The translations under genes and the position numbers were made by a program. Of a stretch of 64,000 bases of DNA, positions 11,497 to 20,143 are shown in pieces. Source of the DNA: Ensifer sp. LC11 (GTDB taxonomy: Bacteria; Pseudomonadota; Alphaproteobacteria; Rhizobiales; Rhizobiaceae); NCBI RefSeq assembly GCF_001695835.1, contig NZ_MBSO01000073.1, positions 1 through 64,000 on the forward strand, written 5' to 3'. The notes beneath the pieces are model-generated. The model was given only the letters and a program-made list of their open reading frames with translations. It was not told where the DNA came from and did no database searches. The number at the start of each line of letters is the position of its first letter. Position 1 is the first letter of the stretch.

Positions 11497-12507
11497 ATGA
11501 CCGAATCCGGAAATGCTTCCACCAACCGTGGCAACGGCAAGCGAGCCGCCAAGACGGCCGAGGCCCCGGGCGCAACACGCGCGAAGACGCGTCCAGCCGC
11601 TTCCGAAGAGATCGTTTCCGGCATCAAGATCACACATCCCGAGCGGATCCTGTTCGAGGAACCGGGCATCAGCAAACTGGATCTTGCCCGCTATTATGCG
11701 GCGGTCGCCGATCACATGCTGCCCTATGCGGCCGGGCACCTCCTGTCGCTCGTCCGCGCGCCCCAAGGGCTGAAAGGCCCACGTTTCTACCAGAAGCACG
11801 CCGGTGATGGCTTTCCCGAGGAGATCCGGGAAGTCCCCGTCAAAGAGGGCTCTGGCGAAACCGAAAACTACATGTACCTGCACGATGCCAAGGGATTGGT
11901 CGCCGCGGTGCAGATGGGCGCGCTGGAGTTCCACATCTGGGGTTCGCGGCTCGATGCGCTTGAAACGCCCGACCGGCTCGTCTTTGACCTCGACCCCGAC
12001 GAGGGGCTTGATTTCGCGATCGTCAAGACGGCGGCGACGGCCTTGAGGGACGCGCTCTCGGCCCTCGGGCTGAAGTCGGTGCCGATGGTCACCGGTGGCA
12101 AGGGCGTCCATGTGATCGTGCCGCTCGCTGCCCGTGCGACCTGGCCGCAAGCCAAGACATTCGCAAAAGCCTTTGCGCAGGGTTTCGCCGAACGCGAGCC
12201 GGACAGGTTCGTCGCCACCATGGCGAAGGAGAAGCGCAAGGGGCTCATCTTCATCGACTGGCTGAGAAACGAACGCGGCGCCACCGCGATCGCCCCCTAC
12301 TCGACCCGCGCCCGATCAGGCGGACCAGTCGCCACGCCTGTCAGCTGGGACGAGCTTTCGGACCTTGAAGCCGCAAACAGCTTCCATATACCCGGCATTC
12401 TCGAACGCATCGGGCCCGGCGAGGACCCCTGGCAGGATATGGCCGGAACCAGACAATCGCTGACCGCGGCGATGCTGGACAAGCTCGGGGTGAAAGAGGC
12501 CGGCTAG
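11497..12507 (+). CDS. Standalone LigD-type polymerase/primase domain protein
   Basis: The protein belongs to the archaeo-eukaryotic primase superfamily polymerase found in bacterial NHEJ ligase D, which fills gaps and adds nucleotides at double-strand breaks. The 336 residues have a basic Ala-rich linker (about 10-38), then ITHPERILFEEPGISK and the polymerase fold. All catalytic landmarks are visible: DLDPD (Asp164, Asp166), TGGKGVHVIVPL (His205) and IFIDWLRN (Asp254). No phosphoesterase or ligase domain is attached, no Ku gene is in the window, and full LigD proteins exceed 800 residues. The start at 11497 has only a weak ribosome site. Its stop codon overlaps the stop of the convergent dehalogenase gene. 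Confidence 0.88.
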   Translation: MTESGNASTNRGNGKRAAKTAEAPGATRAKTRPAASEEIVSGIKITHPERILFEEPGISKLDLARYYAAVADHMLPYAAGHLLSLVRAPQGLKGPRFYQKHAGDGFPEEIREVPVKEGSGETENYMYLHDAKGLVAAVQMGALEFHIWGSRLDALETPDRLVFDLDPDEGLDFAIVKTAATALRDALSALGLKSVPMVTGGKGVHVIVPLAARATWPQAKTFAKAFAQGFAEREPDRFVATMAKEKRKGLIFIDWLRNERGATAIAPYSTRARSGGPVATPVSWDELSDLEAANSFHIPGILERIGPGEDPWQDMAGTRQSLTAAMLDKLGVKEAG

Positions 12508-13397
12508 GCCGCCTCCACGCGCTGCAGATCCTCGATCCAGGCGCGCACGGAAATCCCGATTGCGTCAGGGTGATCCTCCTGCAGATAGTGCGCTCCGGCT
12601 CCGAGTTTCACCAAACGGCAGTGCGTCAGCGCGCCAGCATAGGCTTCCGCTTCGGCCGGCGAGATCAAGGCACCGGGATCGCCAGAAAACAACAGCTTCG
12701 GATAGCGTGAGGCACGAAGGACCGCGTGGTCGGCGGTGCTGATCGCATGGAGCCCGCTTGGCGCACCCTCGATCGGCAGCTCGCGCGGCAGGCGGAGCAC
12801 CGGGCGACGCGAGGGCGGATCTGGAAACGGCGCTCGATAGGCGGCCATTTCCTCATCGGTCAGCCCGCGCAGGATCGCATTCGGCACCACCCGCTCGATG
12901 AACACGTTCTCCTCCAGGATCAGCCGCTCGCCAACGCCAGGGGTCCGGAACGCCTTAAACAGTTCGCGCGCCTGCGGTTTTTGGTGGAATCTCTCATAGG
13001 TTTCGGCCGGCCGGATGTATTCCATGAAGGCGAGCCCCAGCACCTGCTCCGGGTGCCGTGCTGCAAGGTGGAACGCGAGCGCCGTTCCCCAGTCCTGCGC
13101 GACCAGGAAGAGAGGGCCAGGCGCGACCTTTTCGATAAAGGCTTCGAGATAGCGGAACTGGTCGAGGAAGGAATAGTCGATATCGGGCTTGGCCGAATGG
13201 CCATAACCGATCAGATCCGGCGCCACACAGCGCCCGACCGAGGCCACATGGGGCAGGATGTTGCGCCAGATATAGGACGACGTCGGATTGCCGTGCAGGA
13301 ACAGAACCGTCGGGCCCGCGCCTTGATCGACATAGGCCATCGACGATCCGAGCACGTCGACGAATGACTTGCCCGCTGCAAATGCCTCTTCACGCAT
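12504..13397 (-). CDS. Haloalkane dehalogenase, subfamily II-like
   Basis: An alpha/beta hydrolase predicted to hydrolyse carbon-halogen bonds in haloalkanes to alcohols. All five family-II key residues are seen in the 297-residue product: halide-binding Asn37 (HGNPTSS), nucleophile Asp102 with halide-binding Trp103 (VAQDWG), catalytic acid Glu126 (FMEYIRP) and His270 (AGAHYLQED). Their positions nearly match LinB and DhaA as I recall them. The ATG at 13397 has a strong GGAGGAAGG and lies inside the last codons of the TetR gene (8-base overlap), which implies coupled translation. Natural substrate is unknown; an epoxide hydrolase is less likely given the Asn/Trp halide pair. Confidence 0.88.
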   Translation of the reverse strand: MREEAFAAGKSFVDVLGSSMAYVDQGAGPTVLFLHGNPTSSYIWRNILPHVASVGRCVAPDLIGYGHSAKPDIDYSFLDQFRYLEAFIEKVAPGPLFLVAQDWGTALAFHLAARHPEQVLGLAFMEYIRPAETYERFHQKPQARELFKAFRTPGVGERLILEENVFIERVVPNAILRGLTDEEMAAYRAPFPDPPSRRPVLRLPRELPIEGAPSGLHAISTADHAVLRASRYPKLLFSGDPGALISPAEAEAYAGALTHCRLVKLGAGAHYLQEDHPDAIGISVRAWIEDLQRVEAA

Positions 13398-13986
13398 GCC
13401 TTCCTCCATCAAATACGGTTGAAAAAACGATCCTTCTGAATGTCGAAAGCGGCGCCGGACTACGGTCGACCTTCATGCGCAGCATCGCACCCTGCCAGGC
13501 GCTGAGCAGGAAATCGGCAAGCTCGGCCGCCGAACCGACTGCCGCGATCTCACCCTTCTCCAGCCCTTCGGCGATGCAAGCCTCGAACGGGCCGCGCCAG
13601 ATCTCAAACAGCCGCGACAGGTGCGCGCGCAGTCGTTCATTGTCGAACGAGGCTTCGAGGCTGAGATTGCCGATCATGCAGCCGCGGCTGTAGTCGGCCT
13701 CGGCAAGCTTGCCGGTGATGAGATCGATATAGCGACGCAGGCGATCGACCGGCCGCACGCTTCTGTCGCCAAGCGCCTCTTCGACGAGACCCGAGACATA
13801 GGCGAAATAGCGGTCGAGCACCTCGATGACGAAGTCTTCCTTCGAGGCGAAATGGTTGGTGAAGGACCCCGGCCGAGCGCCCGCAGCCTCAACGATGTCG
13901 CGCACGCCGGTGCCGGCGTAGCCTGTGTTCCATACGAGCTGATCGCCCGCCTTGAGAAGATTTTCGCGTATCGATTTTCTGGACAT
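13390..13986 (-). CDS. TetR-family repressor of the dehalogenase operon
   Basis: A 198-residue TetR regulator. It has an N-terminal helix-turn-helix (about 10-55, with YAGTGVRDIVEAAGARPGSFTNHFASKEDF) and a variable ligand-binding domain. The motif PGSFTNHFASKE is typical of TetR members that control oxidoreductases or hydrolases. It is co-transcribed with the dehalogenase gene, whose start overlaps its stop. A perfect palindrome sits just upstream of the start, so autoregulation of both genes is likely. The inducer is not deducible. Confidence 0.9.
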   Translation of the reverse strand: MSRKSIRENLLKAGDQLVWNTGYAGTGVRDIVEAAGARPGSFTNHFASKEDFVIEVLDRYFAYVSGLVEEALGDRSVRPVDRLRRYIDLITGKLAEADYSRGCMIGNLSLEASFDNERLRAHLSRLFEIWRGPFEACIAEGLEKGEIAAVGSAAELADFLLSAWQGAMLRMKVDRSPAPLSTFRRIVFSTVFDGGRHA

Positions 13987-13991
13987 GGCGA

Positions 13992-14015
13992 AATAATACG
14001 TACGTACGTATTATT
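13992..14015. promoter_or_regulatory. 24-bp perfect palindrome, likely TetR operator
   Basis: The two 12-base halves (13992-14003 and 14004-14015) are exact reverse complements, with the central core TACGTACGTA. The palindrome begins 5 bases upstream of the tetR start codon, where binding would block initiation or elongation. Perfect symmetry over 24 bases next to a TetR gene is strong circumstantial evidence for its own operator. Confidence 0.85.
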
Positions 14016-14061
14016 GTCAATTGACAAACCGACACGCGGGCCGGAAGCGGTCCGGGCAAAG

Positions 14062-14085
14062 AAAAACGCCCCGCAAAGGGGCGTT
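14062..14085 (-). terminator. Terminator after ybgC
   Basis: Arms AACGCCCC (14065-14072) and GGGGCGTT (14078-14085) flank a 5-base loop, followed on the minus strand by TTTTTC. It closes the ybgC transcript before the TetR operon, so the tol genes cannot simply be read from a ybgC promoter. Confidence 0.85.
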
Positions 14086-14116
14086 CGGGACAGATGACCG
14101 CGGTGTGGCGATGCGC

Positions 14117-14572
14117 CTAGCCGGCGCTTTCTTTCGCATGCTGGAACTTGTAGGCCAACGCCTCCGGCAGCCTGCGCGGCCGGCCCTGGCCGTTGATCAC
14201 GGCGATGATCACCTTCGCAGCGATCAGCAATTGCTCTCCGCGGCGGATCTCCTGCTGCAGCACCATCTTGGCGCCGCCGGCTTTTTCCGTGACCGTGGTG
14301 ATCGTCAGGACATCGTCCATGCGCGCCGGCGCCTTGAAGTCGATCTCCATGCGATGCACGACGAAGACGAGGCCTTCGCTGTCCCCTTCGATCGCCAGCG
14401 TCGCCTGTTCGACGCCGAGCAGGCGGAGAAAATCGGTTCGGGCACGTTCCATGAAGTGCAGGTAGCGGGCGTGATAGACAACGCCGGAAAAGTCGGTGTC
14501 TTCGTAATAGACGCGCTGGATCAGTCGGTGGCCGTTTTCGGTCAGTTCGCCTGCGAGCGAAATCTGGGACAT
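14117..14572 (-). CDS. ybgC: Tol-Pal associated acyl-CoA thioesterase YbgC
   Basis: A hot-dog fold thioesterase. The 151 residues contain the family active-site motif YYEDTDFSGVVYHARYLHF near the N-terminus, with the catalytic Asp in it. In E. coli, YbgC acts on acyl-CoA or acyl-ACP and is linked to phospholipid metabolism; it is usually the first gene of the tol cluster. The ATG at 14572 has GCGGAG upstream. The frame is open 20 codons further upstream, without a better start. Here it is 3 kb from tolQ, with the TetR/dehalogenase and LigD-polymerase genes in between. Confidence 0.93.
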   Translation of the reverse strand: MSQISLAGELTENGHRLIQRVYYEDTDFSGVVYHARYLHFMERARTDFLRLLGVEQATLAIEGDSEGLVFVVHRMEIDFKAPARMDDVLTITTVTEKAGGAKMVLQQEIRRGEQLLIAAKVIIAVINGQGRPRRLPEALAYKFQHAKESAG

Positions 14573-14698
14573 GCTTTTCTCCGCAAGAATATCCCGTTTC
14601 CTGTGCAGGAACAAAAAGCCATTTGCAAGCATTGCAGCGTTGTCACAATCCTATCCTATCACGTGACGGACTTCCTTCCCTCGATCAGGAGAACGTGC

Positions 14699-15919
14699 AT
14701 GAAGATTGCAATTCTCGGCGGCGACGGTTTCGTCGGCTGGCCCACGGCCCTTCACCTGTCCGATGCCGGCCACGACGTTCACATCCTCGACAATCTCTCC
14801 CGCCGGTGGATCGATACGGAGCTCGGCGTGCAATCGCTGACGCCGATGGACTCGATCCAGGAACGCACCCGCATCTGGCATGCCGAAACCGGTCGCCGCA
14901 TCCATTTCAACCTGATCGATCTTGCCCGCGATTACGAGCTCCTGAAGAACTGGCTGGCGGAGCATCGCCCGGATGCCATCGTGCATTTCGCCGAACAGCG
15001 CGCCGCGCCCTATTCGATGAAGAGCGACCGTCACAAGAACTACACGGTCAACAACAACGTCAACGCCACGCACAATCTGTTGAATGCGCTGGTCGAACTC
15101 GGGCTCGATGCGCATCTCGTGCATCTCGGCACCATGGGCGTCTACGGCTATTCGACCATCGGCGCCGCGATCCCCGAGGGCTATCTGCCTGTTGGTATCG
15201 AGACGATGGACGGCGAAACCGTCAGCCAGGAGATCCTCTATCCGTCCAATCCCGGCTCGATCTACCACATGACCAAGTGCCTGGATCAGCTGCTCTTCCA
15301 GTTCTATGCGAAGAACGATGGGCTCCGGATCACCGACCTGCACCAGGGCATAGTCTGGGGCACCCACACCGAGCAGACGCGGCGCCACCCTCAGCTGATC
15401 AACCGCTTCGACTATGACGGCGACTATGGCACGGTCTTGAACCGCTTCCTCATCCAGGCGGCGATCGGCTACCCGCTGACCGTGCACGGCACCGGCGGCC
15501 AGACGCGCGCCTTCATCCACATCCAGGATTCGGTCCGCTGCATCGAGCTTGCACTCGAGAACCCGCCGGCCCGCGGCAGCCGCGTCGAGATCTTCAACCA
15601 GATGACCGAGACCCATCGGGTACGCGACCTCGCCGAGATGATCGCCGCGATTTCCGGCTCGCAGATCGCCTGGCTGCCAAACCCCCGCAAGGAAGCGGCA
15701 GAGAACGATCTCGTGGTACACAACGAGAAATTCTTGGGCCTCGGCCTCAACCCGACGCGTCTGCAAGACGGACTGCTGTCGGAAATCGTCGATGTCGCGA
15801 AGAAATTCGCCTATCGTGTCGATCGTACGCGCGTGCCTGCGGTCTCCGCCTGGACCAAGGATATCGCGCCGCTCATCAACCACGATCCCGAGGGCAAGCG
15901 GCTGAAATCCGTTTCATGA
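14699..15919 (+). CDS. sqdB: UDP-sulfoquinovose synthase SqdB
   Basis: SqdB converts UDP-glucose and sulfite to UDP-sulfoquinovose, the head-group donor for the sulfolipid SQDG. The 406-residue extended SDR protein has a nucleotide-binding GGDGFVGWP near the start, LVHLGTMGVYGYSTIG, and the YHMTKCLD segment with the YxxxK catalytic pair. LHQGIVWGTHTEQTRRHPQLINRFDYDG and similar stretches are typical of SqdB and of no other epimerase group I know. The ATG at 14699 has AGGAG eight bases upstream. The open frame upstream of it is antisense to ybgC and not coding. It heads a three-gene overlapping operon. Confidence 0.95.
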   Translation: MKIAILGGDGFVGWPTALHLSDAGHDVHILDNLSRRWIDTELGVQSLTPMDSIQERTRIWHAETGRRIHFNLIDLARDYELLKNWLAEHRPDAIVHFAEQRAAPYSMKSDRHKNYTVNNNVNATHNLLNALVELGLDAHLVHLGTMGVYGYSTIGAAIPEGYLPVGIETMDGETVSQEILYPSNPGSIYHMTKCLDQLLFQFYAKNDGLRITDLHQGIVWGTHTEQTRRHPQLINRFDYDGDYGTVLNRFLIQAAIGYPLTVHGTGGQTRAFIHIQDSVRCIELALENPPARGSRVEIFNQMTETHRVRDLAEMIAAISGSQIAWLPNPRKEAAENDLVVHNEKFLGLGLNPTRLQDGLLSEIVDVAKKFAYRVDRTRVPAVSAWTKDIAPLINHDPEGKRLKSVS

Positions 15920-16776
15920 CATCGAACGATCCTTCGGAGGGGCTCAGCCCCTCCTCGCCTCCGTCTGCCGACCATGCCTTCGTGACACTCGTCACCAATG
16001 CCGACTATGCGCTCGGCGCCCGTGCGCTCGCGCGCTCCGTTCGTCTCACCGGCACCGAGGCCGATATCGTCGTGCTGCATACCGGCGGCGTTTCGCTCGA
16101 AGCTCTGGCACCGCTGGCCGAATTCGGCTGCCGCCTGGCCGAGACCGACCTCTTGCCGCTCTCCGATGCCTTCAACGCGCGCCATCAACGCCGGAACGTG
16201 CATGAGAAGGCGCCCTTCACCAAGGGCCGCAAGCCGGACTTTCACTCACCGCTCGATAACTTCTGCAAGCTCAGGCTCTGGCAACTGACCGAGTACCGGC
16301 GCTGCGTCTTCATCGACGCCGACGCGATCGTGCTCAGGAACATCGACCGGCTGTTTGCCTATCCGGAATTCTCGGCAGCCCCCAACGTTTATGAAAGCCT
16401 CGCGGACTTTCACCGGCTGAATTCCGGCGTCTTCGTCGCCCGGCCGTCGTTGGAGACGTTTGGGCGCATGCTCGAGCAGCTCGACGCGCCGGACGCCTTC
16501 TGGCCGCGCACCGACCAGACCTTCCTGCAGACCTTCTTCCCCGACTGGCACGGCCTGCCGGTGACCATGAACATGCTGCAATACGTCTGGTTCAACCTGC
16601 CCGAGCTCTGGGACTGGCGCGCGATCGGCGTGCTGCACTATCAGTACGAAAAGCCCTGGGAGAAGGATCACCCACGCGCTAGAGCCCTGCGGCCGCTGAT
16701 CGACCTCTGGTTCGCCTATCTCACCGGAGAGAACATCCCAGACATCGCGTCGCTGGCCAATCCGGTGCGGCCATGA
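15916..16776 (+). CDS. sqdD: Glycogenin-like glycosyltransferase, SqdD type
   Basis: A family 8 glycosyltransferase of 286 residues. In Rhodobacter sphaeroides the gene after sqdB is sqdD, a glycogenin-like protein placed in SQDG synthesis, probably transfer of sulfoquinovose. Visible features are VTLVTNADYALGARALARS at the N-terminus, the metal/sugar-nucleotide DxD motif in CVFIDADAIVLRNID, and LNSGVFVARPS. The start overlaps the sqdB stop by 4 bases (ATGA), so translation is coupled. The symbol follows operon order and fold; the exact acceptor is inferred. Confidence 0.82.
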   Translation: MTSNDPSEGLSPSSPPSADHAFVTLVTNADYALGARALARSVRLTGTEADIVVLHTGGVSLEALAPLAEFGCRLAETDLLPLSDAFNARHQRRNVHEKAPFTKGRKPDFHSPLDNFCKLRLWQLTEYRRCVFIDADAIVLRNIDRLFAYPEFSAAPNVYESLADFHRLNSGVFVARPSLETFGRMLEQLDAPDAFWPRTDQTFLQTFFPDWHGLPVTMNMLQYVWFNLPELWDWRAIGVLHYQYEKPWEKDHPRARALRPLIDLWFAYLTGENIPDIASLANPVRP

Positions 16777-17675
16777 GCCGTGTGCTGGTTGCCGGCGGCG
16801 CCGGCTTTGTCGGCCGCTTCATCGTCGAGCATCTGATCGAGCATGGCTACGATGTCATCATCGGCGGCCGCCGCCCTCCTGACCCCGGATTCTTCACAGT
16901 CGATCTCCCCTTCGTACCGCTGCTTCTCGATCCGGACCGCGACCAGACCGCCGCATTCGATGGTATTGATCGCTTCGTCCATGCCGCATTCGAGCATGTC
17001 GAAGGCAAGTACCGCGGCGGTGAAGGCGACGATCCGGAGGGCTTTAATCGCGCCAACGTCGAAGGATCCATACGCCTGTTCGAAATGGCACGCAGTGCAG
17101 GCGTCAGGCGCTGTGTGTTTCTATCGAGCCGCGCCGTCTACGGCAGCCGGCTCTCCGGAAGCATCGACGAGACGTCACCGCCCGATCCCGACACGCTTTA
17201 CGGTGAGGTGAAGGTCGCGGCCGAAGATCGGCTGCACGCGCTTGCGACCGCAGAATTCGTGACCGCGAGCCTGCGCGTCACCGGCGTTTACGGCGCAGCC
17301 GGCCCCGGGAGGCGGCACAAATGGGCCGAGCTTTTTTCGACCTACCTCGATGGAAGACCAATCCAGCCCCGGCTCGGAACGGAGGTCCATGGCGACGATG
17401 TTGGCGCCGCCGTACGGCTTATGCTCGAAGCGGATGCGGACACGGTAAGCGGCGCGGACTTCAACGTCTCCGACCTGCTGCTCGATACGAGACAAATCCT
17501 GGCGCTCGTACAGGCGCTGACGGGATGTCCGCATCGACTGCCGGAGGTCGCCTCGACGGAGGGCTATCTGGTCATGTCAACTGACAGGCTGCGCGCCCTC
17601 GGCTGGCAACCGGGCGGCACGGCACGGCTGAAGACAACGATTCGGGATTTGCTGGCAGACATCGGCCCTGTCTGA
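16773..17675 (+). CDS. sqdC: NAD-dependent epimerase/reductase-like protein, SqdC type
   Basis: A 300-residue extended SDR protein with GGAGFVGRF at the N-terminus, CVFLSSRAVYGS and YGEVKVAAED (the YxxxK active-site pair). In R. sphaeroides the third gene of sqdBDC encodes such a protein, with a poorly defined role in sulfolipid formation. It overlaps sqdD by 4 bases, again ATGA. The symbol rests on operon order and family, so read it as SqdC-like. A generic sugar-nucleotide epimerase is the alternative. Confidence 0.75.
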   Translation: MSRVLVAGGAGFVGRFIVEHLIEHGYDVIIGGRRPPDPGFFTVDLPFVPLLLDPDRDQTAAFDGIDRFVHAAFEHVEGKYRGGEGDDPEGFNRANVEGSIRLFEMARSAGVRRCVFLSSRAVYGSRLSGSIDETSPPDPDTLYGEVKVAAEDRLHALATAEFVTASLRVTGVYGAAGPGRRHKWAELFSTYLDGRPIQPRLGTEVHGDDVGAAVRLMLEADADTVSGADFNVSDLLLDTRQILALVQALTGCPHRLPEVASTEGYLVMSTDRLRALGWQPGGTARLKTTIRDLLADIGPV

Positions 17676-17731
17676 AGCGGAGGGTAGTTTGCCGGACCTC
17701 AGCGCTCAATGACGCTACCCTCCAGTGCGCT

Positions 17732-18091
17732 TCATCCGAGGTGACCAATGGCATCCATCACGAGCAACGTGACACGGCCTCGGCAGCGCGCGCGATGCTC
17801 CGTGTTCGGGTGCACTGCGATCATGTCCCCTGATTGAAGGGTGTAACGTGTGACGATGCCTTCCGAACCACCCTCGCGAACATCGATTTCGAGTTCGCCG
17901 GAAAGGACGATGAAGAACTCGTCGCTTCCGTCATGGACATGCCATCCGGCCTCCGCATCCTGCATGATCCTGTAGCGAACTTTGTTGCCGTTGAATTCCA
18001 GGAGATCATGGCTCTGCCATCGCCCCTCTATCGGCTGATCGAACTGAACCGTGCTCGCGTGCGTTACCCACGCCTCATTATCGTGGGGCAC
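17732..18091 (-). CDS. Small cupin-domain protein
   Basis: A single-cupin protein of 119 residues with the first cupin motif in AGWHVHDGSDEFFIVLSGELEID and the second in GDMIAVHPNTEHRARC, so metal-binding His and Glu residues are present. Substrate is unknown. The GTG start at 18091 has GGAG upstream and is 11 bases after the phosphoesterase gene, which suggests it is the last gene of the ruv-phosphoesterase series. Confidence 0.85.
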   Translation of the reverse strand: MPHDNEAWVTHASTVQFDQPIEGRWQSHDLLEFNGNKVRYRIMQDAEAGWHVHDGSDEFFIVLSGELEIDVREGGSEGIVTRYTLQSGDMIAVHPNTEHRARCRGRVTLLVMDAIGHLG

Positions 18092-18102
18092 TTTTTCTCC
18101 AT

Positions 18103-19005
18103 CTAGCCGAGATCAATGACCACGATTTCGGGCGGCACGCCGAAACGAACTGGCGCGAGCGAGCAGCCAAGGCCGCCCGACACGATCAGATTGCAATCGT
18201 TCTCGACCATATGGCCATAGGCGTAGCGGTCGCCGAAGCGCGAGGGCACCACCGGCGCATAACCGAGAAACCGCACCTGGCCGCCGTGAGTGTGGCCCGA
18301 TAACGTCAATGCCACCCGCGACGGAACGCGCGGAAAAACGTCCGGTTCGTGCGCCAGCAGGATCACCGGATCGGTATCGCTGACCTGCGCCAGCGTACCC
18401 TCGAGATCGTCGAGACCGCTCATGCGCTTGCGCTGCCACTTCTTGCCGGGCACCAGGGCGAGCTGATCTTCAAGACCGGCAATCCAGAAGCCTTGACCTT
18501 CCTTCTCGAGTCGCACCGCCCGGTTGCTGTAGACGTTGATTCCGACGTCCTGGAGCGCCTTATGCCCGAAGGTCGGGCCGCCGCCATTCTTCTGCGCGGT
18601 CCTGTCTTCCCACCAGTCGTGATTGCCCATGACCGCATGTACGCCGAGCGGCGCCGTCAGTGTCGCCAGCGCCTGCGACCATTCACTGGAATGCACGTAG
18701 CGGGTGACCAGGTTCATGCCGGCCACATAGTCGCCGAGCAGCAGCGTGATGTCACCGCCAAGACTGTTGGCCTGCCGGCAGATCGAAGCGATGCGGCTCG
18801 CCGGCATCCAGGGCTCGCAGGCATGGATGTCCGTCAGGACGACGGCACGAAGCTTCAGCCCCGGCGTCCAATTGGGCGGCGTCAGCTTGTAACGGGTCAC
18901 GTTCAGCCGTGCCAGCGGCTCGACAGCGAAGGCGTAGCCGCCGAGTGCCGCCATGCTGGCGATGCCGCCGCCGATCATCTTCAACAATCCGCGGCGTGTG
19001 ATCAT
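18103..19005 (-). CDS. Tat-exported calcineurin-like metallophosphoesterase
   Basis: A 300-residue protein starting MITRRGLLKMIGGG, a twin-arginine type signal (TRRGLLK), followed by a hydrophobic stretch. The phosphoesterase core shows VLTDIHACEPW (metal site 1), LLGDYVAG, VMGNHDWW and LSGHTHGGQ, in the usual order with intact metal ligands. Relatives include YaeI/YkuE-type phosphodiesterases, some acting on lipid A-type lipids. It abuts ruvB directly (start 19005, ruvB stop from 19006). The precise substrate is not deducible. Confidence 0.88.
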   Translation of the reverse strand: MITRRGLLKMIGGGIASMAALGGYAFAVEPLARLNVTRYKLTPPNWTPGLKLRAVVLTDIHACEPWMPASRIASICRQANSLGGDITLLLGDYVAGMNLVTRYVHSSEWSQALATLTAPLGVHAVMGNHDWWEDRTAQKNGGGPTFGHKALQDVGINVYSNRAVRLEKEGQGFWIAGLEDQLALVPGKKWQRKRMSGLDDLEGTLAQVSDTDPVILLAHEPDVFPRVPSRVALTLSGHTHGGQVRFLGYAPVVPSRFGDRYAYGHMVENDCNLIVSGGLGCSLAPVRFGVPPEIVVIDLG

Positions 19006-20046
19006 CTATTCGTCCTCGAGCGTCAGACGGAACTGCGCCGCCTCGACTTCCTTGGGTGGATTGAGACCGATATGTTTCCAGGCATTGGCGGTCAAAATGC
19101 GGCCGCGCGGCGTGCGCTGGATGAAGCCCTGCTGGATCAGATAGGGCTCGATGATGTCTTCGATCGCGTCGCGCGGCTCGGAAAGCCCGGCGGCGATGGT
19201 CTCGATACCAACCGGTCCACCGCCAAAATTCTGCGCGATCATGAAGAGGTAGCGGCGGTCGAGCTGGTCGAGCCCCATATTGTCGACGAGCAGCCGCGTC
19301 AGCGCCTCGTCGGCGATCTCTCGGGTCACGGCTTCGGCGCGTGCCACTTCGGCGAAGTCGCGCACCCGGCGCAGAAGTCGGCCGGCGATGCGCGGCGTCC
19401 CGCGGGCGCGGCGCGCAATCTCGCGCGCACCGTCATCGGTCATGCCGAGGCCCATCAGTCGAGCACCACGCCGCACGATCGATTCCAGCTCATCGACCGT
19501 GTAGAAATTGAGCCGCACCGGAATGCCGAAGCGGTCGCGAAGTGGTGTCGTCAGCAGGCCGAGACGGGTCGTCGCCGCCACCAGCGTGAACTTGGAGAGA
19601 TCGATCTTGACCGAACGGGCCGCCGGCCCCTCGCCGATGATCAGGTCGAGCTGGAAATCTTCCATCGCCGGATAGAGGATTTCTTCGACCGCCGGATTGA
19701 GCCGGTGGATTTCGTCGATGAAGAGCACGTCGCGCTCTTCGAGATTGGTGAGAAGAGCGGCGAGATCGCCGGCCTTGGCAATGACCGGGCCGGAGGTCGA
19801 GCGGAAATTGACGCCGAGTTCCTTGGCCATGATCTGCGCGAGCGTCGTCTTGCCGAGGCCCGGCGGACCGACGAACAGCACGTGGTCGAGCGCCTCGCCG
19901 CGGTTCTTGGCCGCTTCGATGAAGATCTTGAGGTTGGCGCGTGCTTCCGCCTGGCCGGTGAAGTCGTCCAGCGTCTGCGGCCGCATGGTCGCGTCGAGGT
20001 CTTCACCACGCTTTTCCGGCGCTATCAGGCGTGCGGCGTCAGTCAT
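19006..20046 (-). CDS. ruvB: Holliday junction branch-migration ATPase RuvB
   Basis: RuvB is the hexameric motor that drives branch migration with RuvA. The 346 residues have Walker A GPPGLGKT (60-67), Walker [11 protein letters not shown], the RuvB-specific [13 protein letters not shown] segment and the C-terminal winged helix with [15 protein letters not shown]. The length is typical. It follows ruvA by 97 bases. Nothing is odd. Confidence 0.98.
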   Translation of the reverse strand: MTDAARLIAPEKRGEDLDATMRPQTLDDFTGQAEARANLKIFIEAAKNRGEALDHVLFVGPPGLGKTTLAQIMAKELGVNFRSTSGPVIAKAGDLAALLTNLEERDVLFIDEIHRLNPAVEEILYPAMEDFQLDLIIGEGPAARSVKIDLSKFTLVAATTRLGLLTTPLRDRFGIPVRLNFYTVDELESIVRRGARLMGLGMTDDGAREIARRARGTPRIAGRLLRRVRDFAEVARAEAVTREIADEALTRLLVDNMGLDQLDRRYLFMIAQNFGGGPVGIETIAAGLSEPRDAIEDIIEPYLIQQGFIQRTPRGRILTANAWKHIGLNPPKEVEAAQFRLTLEDE

Positions 20047-20143
20047 GCATTCGTTTCCAATCGATCGGGCAGCTGCTCGCTGCAGCCCGTCATCATGCCG
20101 GGCACTTTGCGTTCTGCCCTGCAGGCCCGATCAACGCAAGCCG

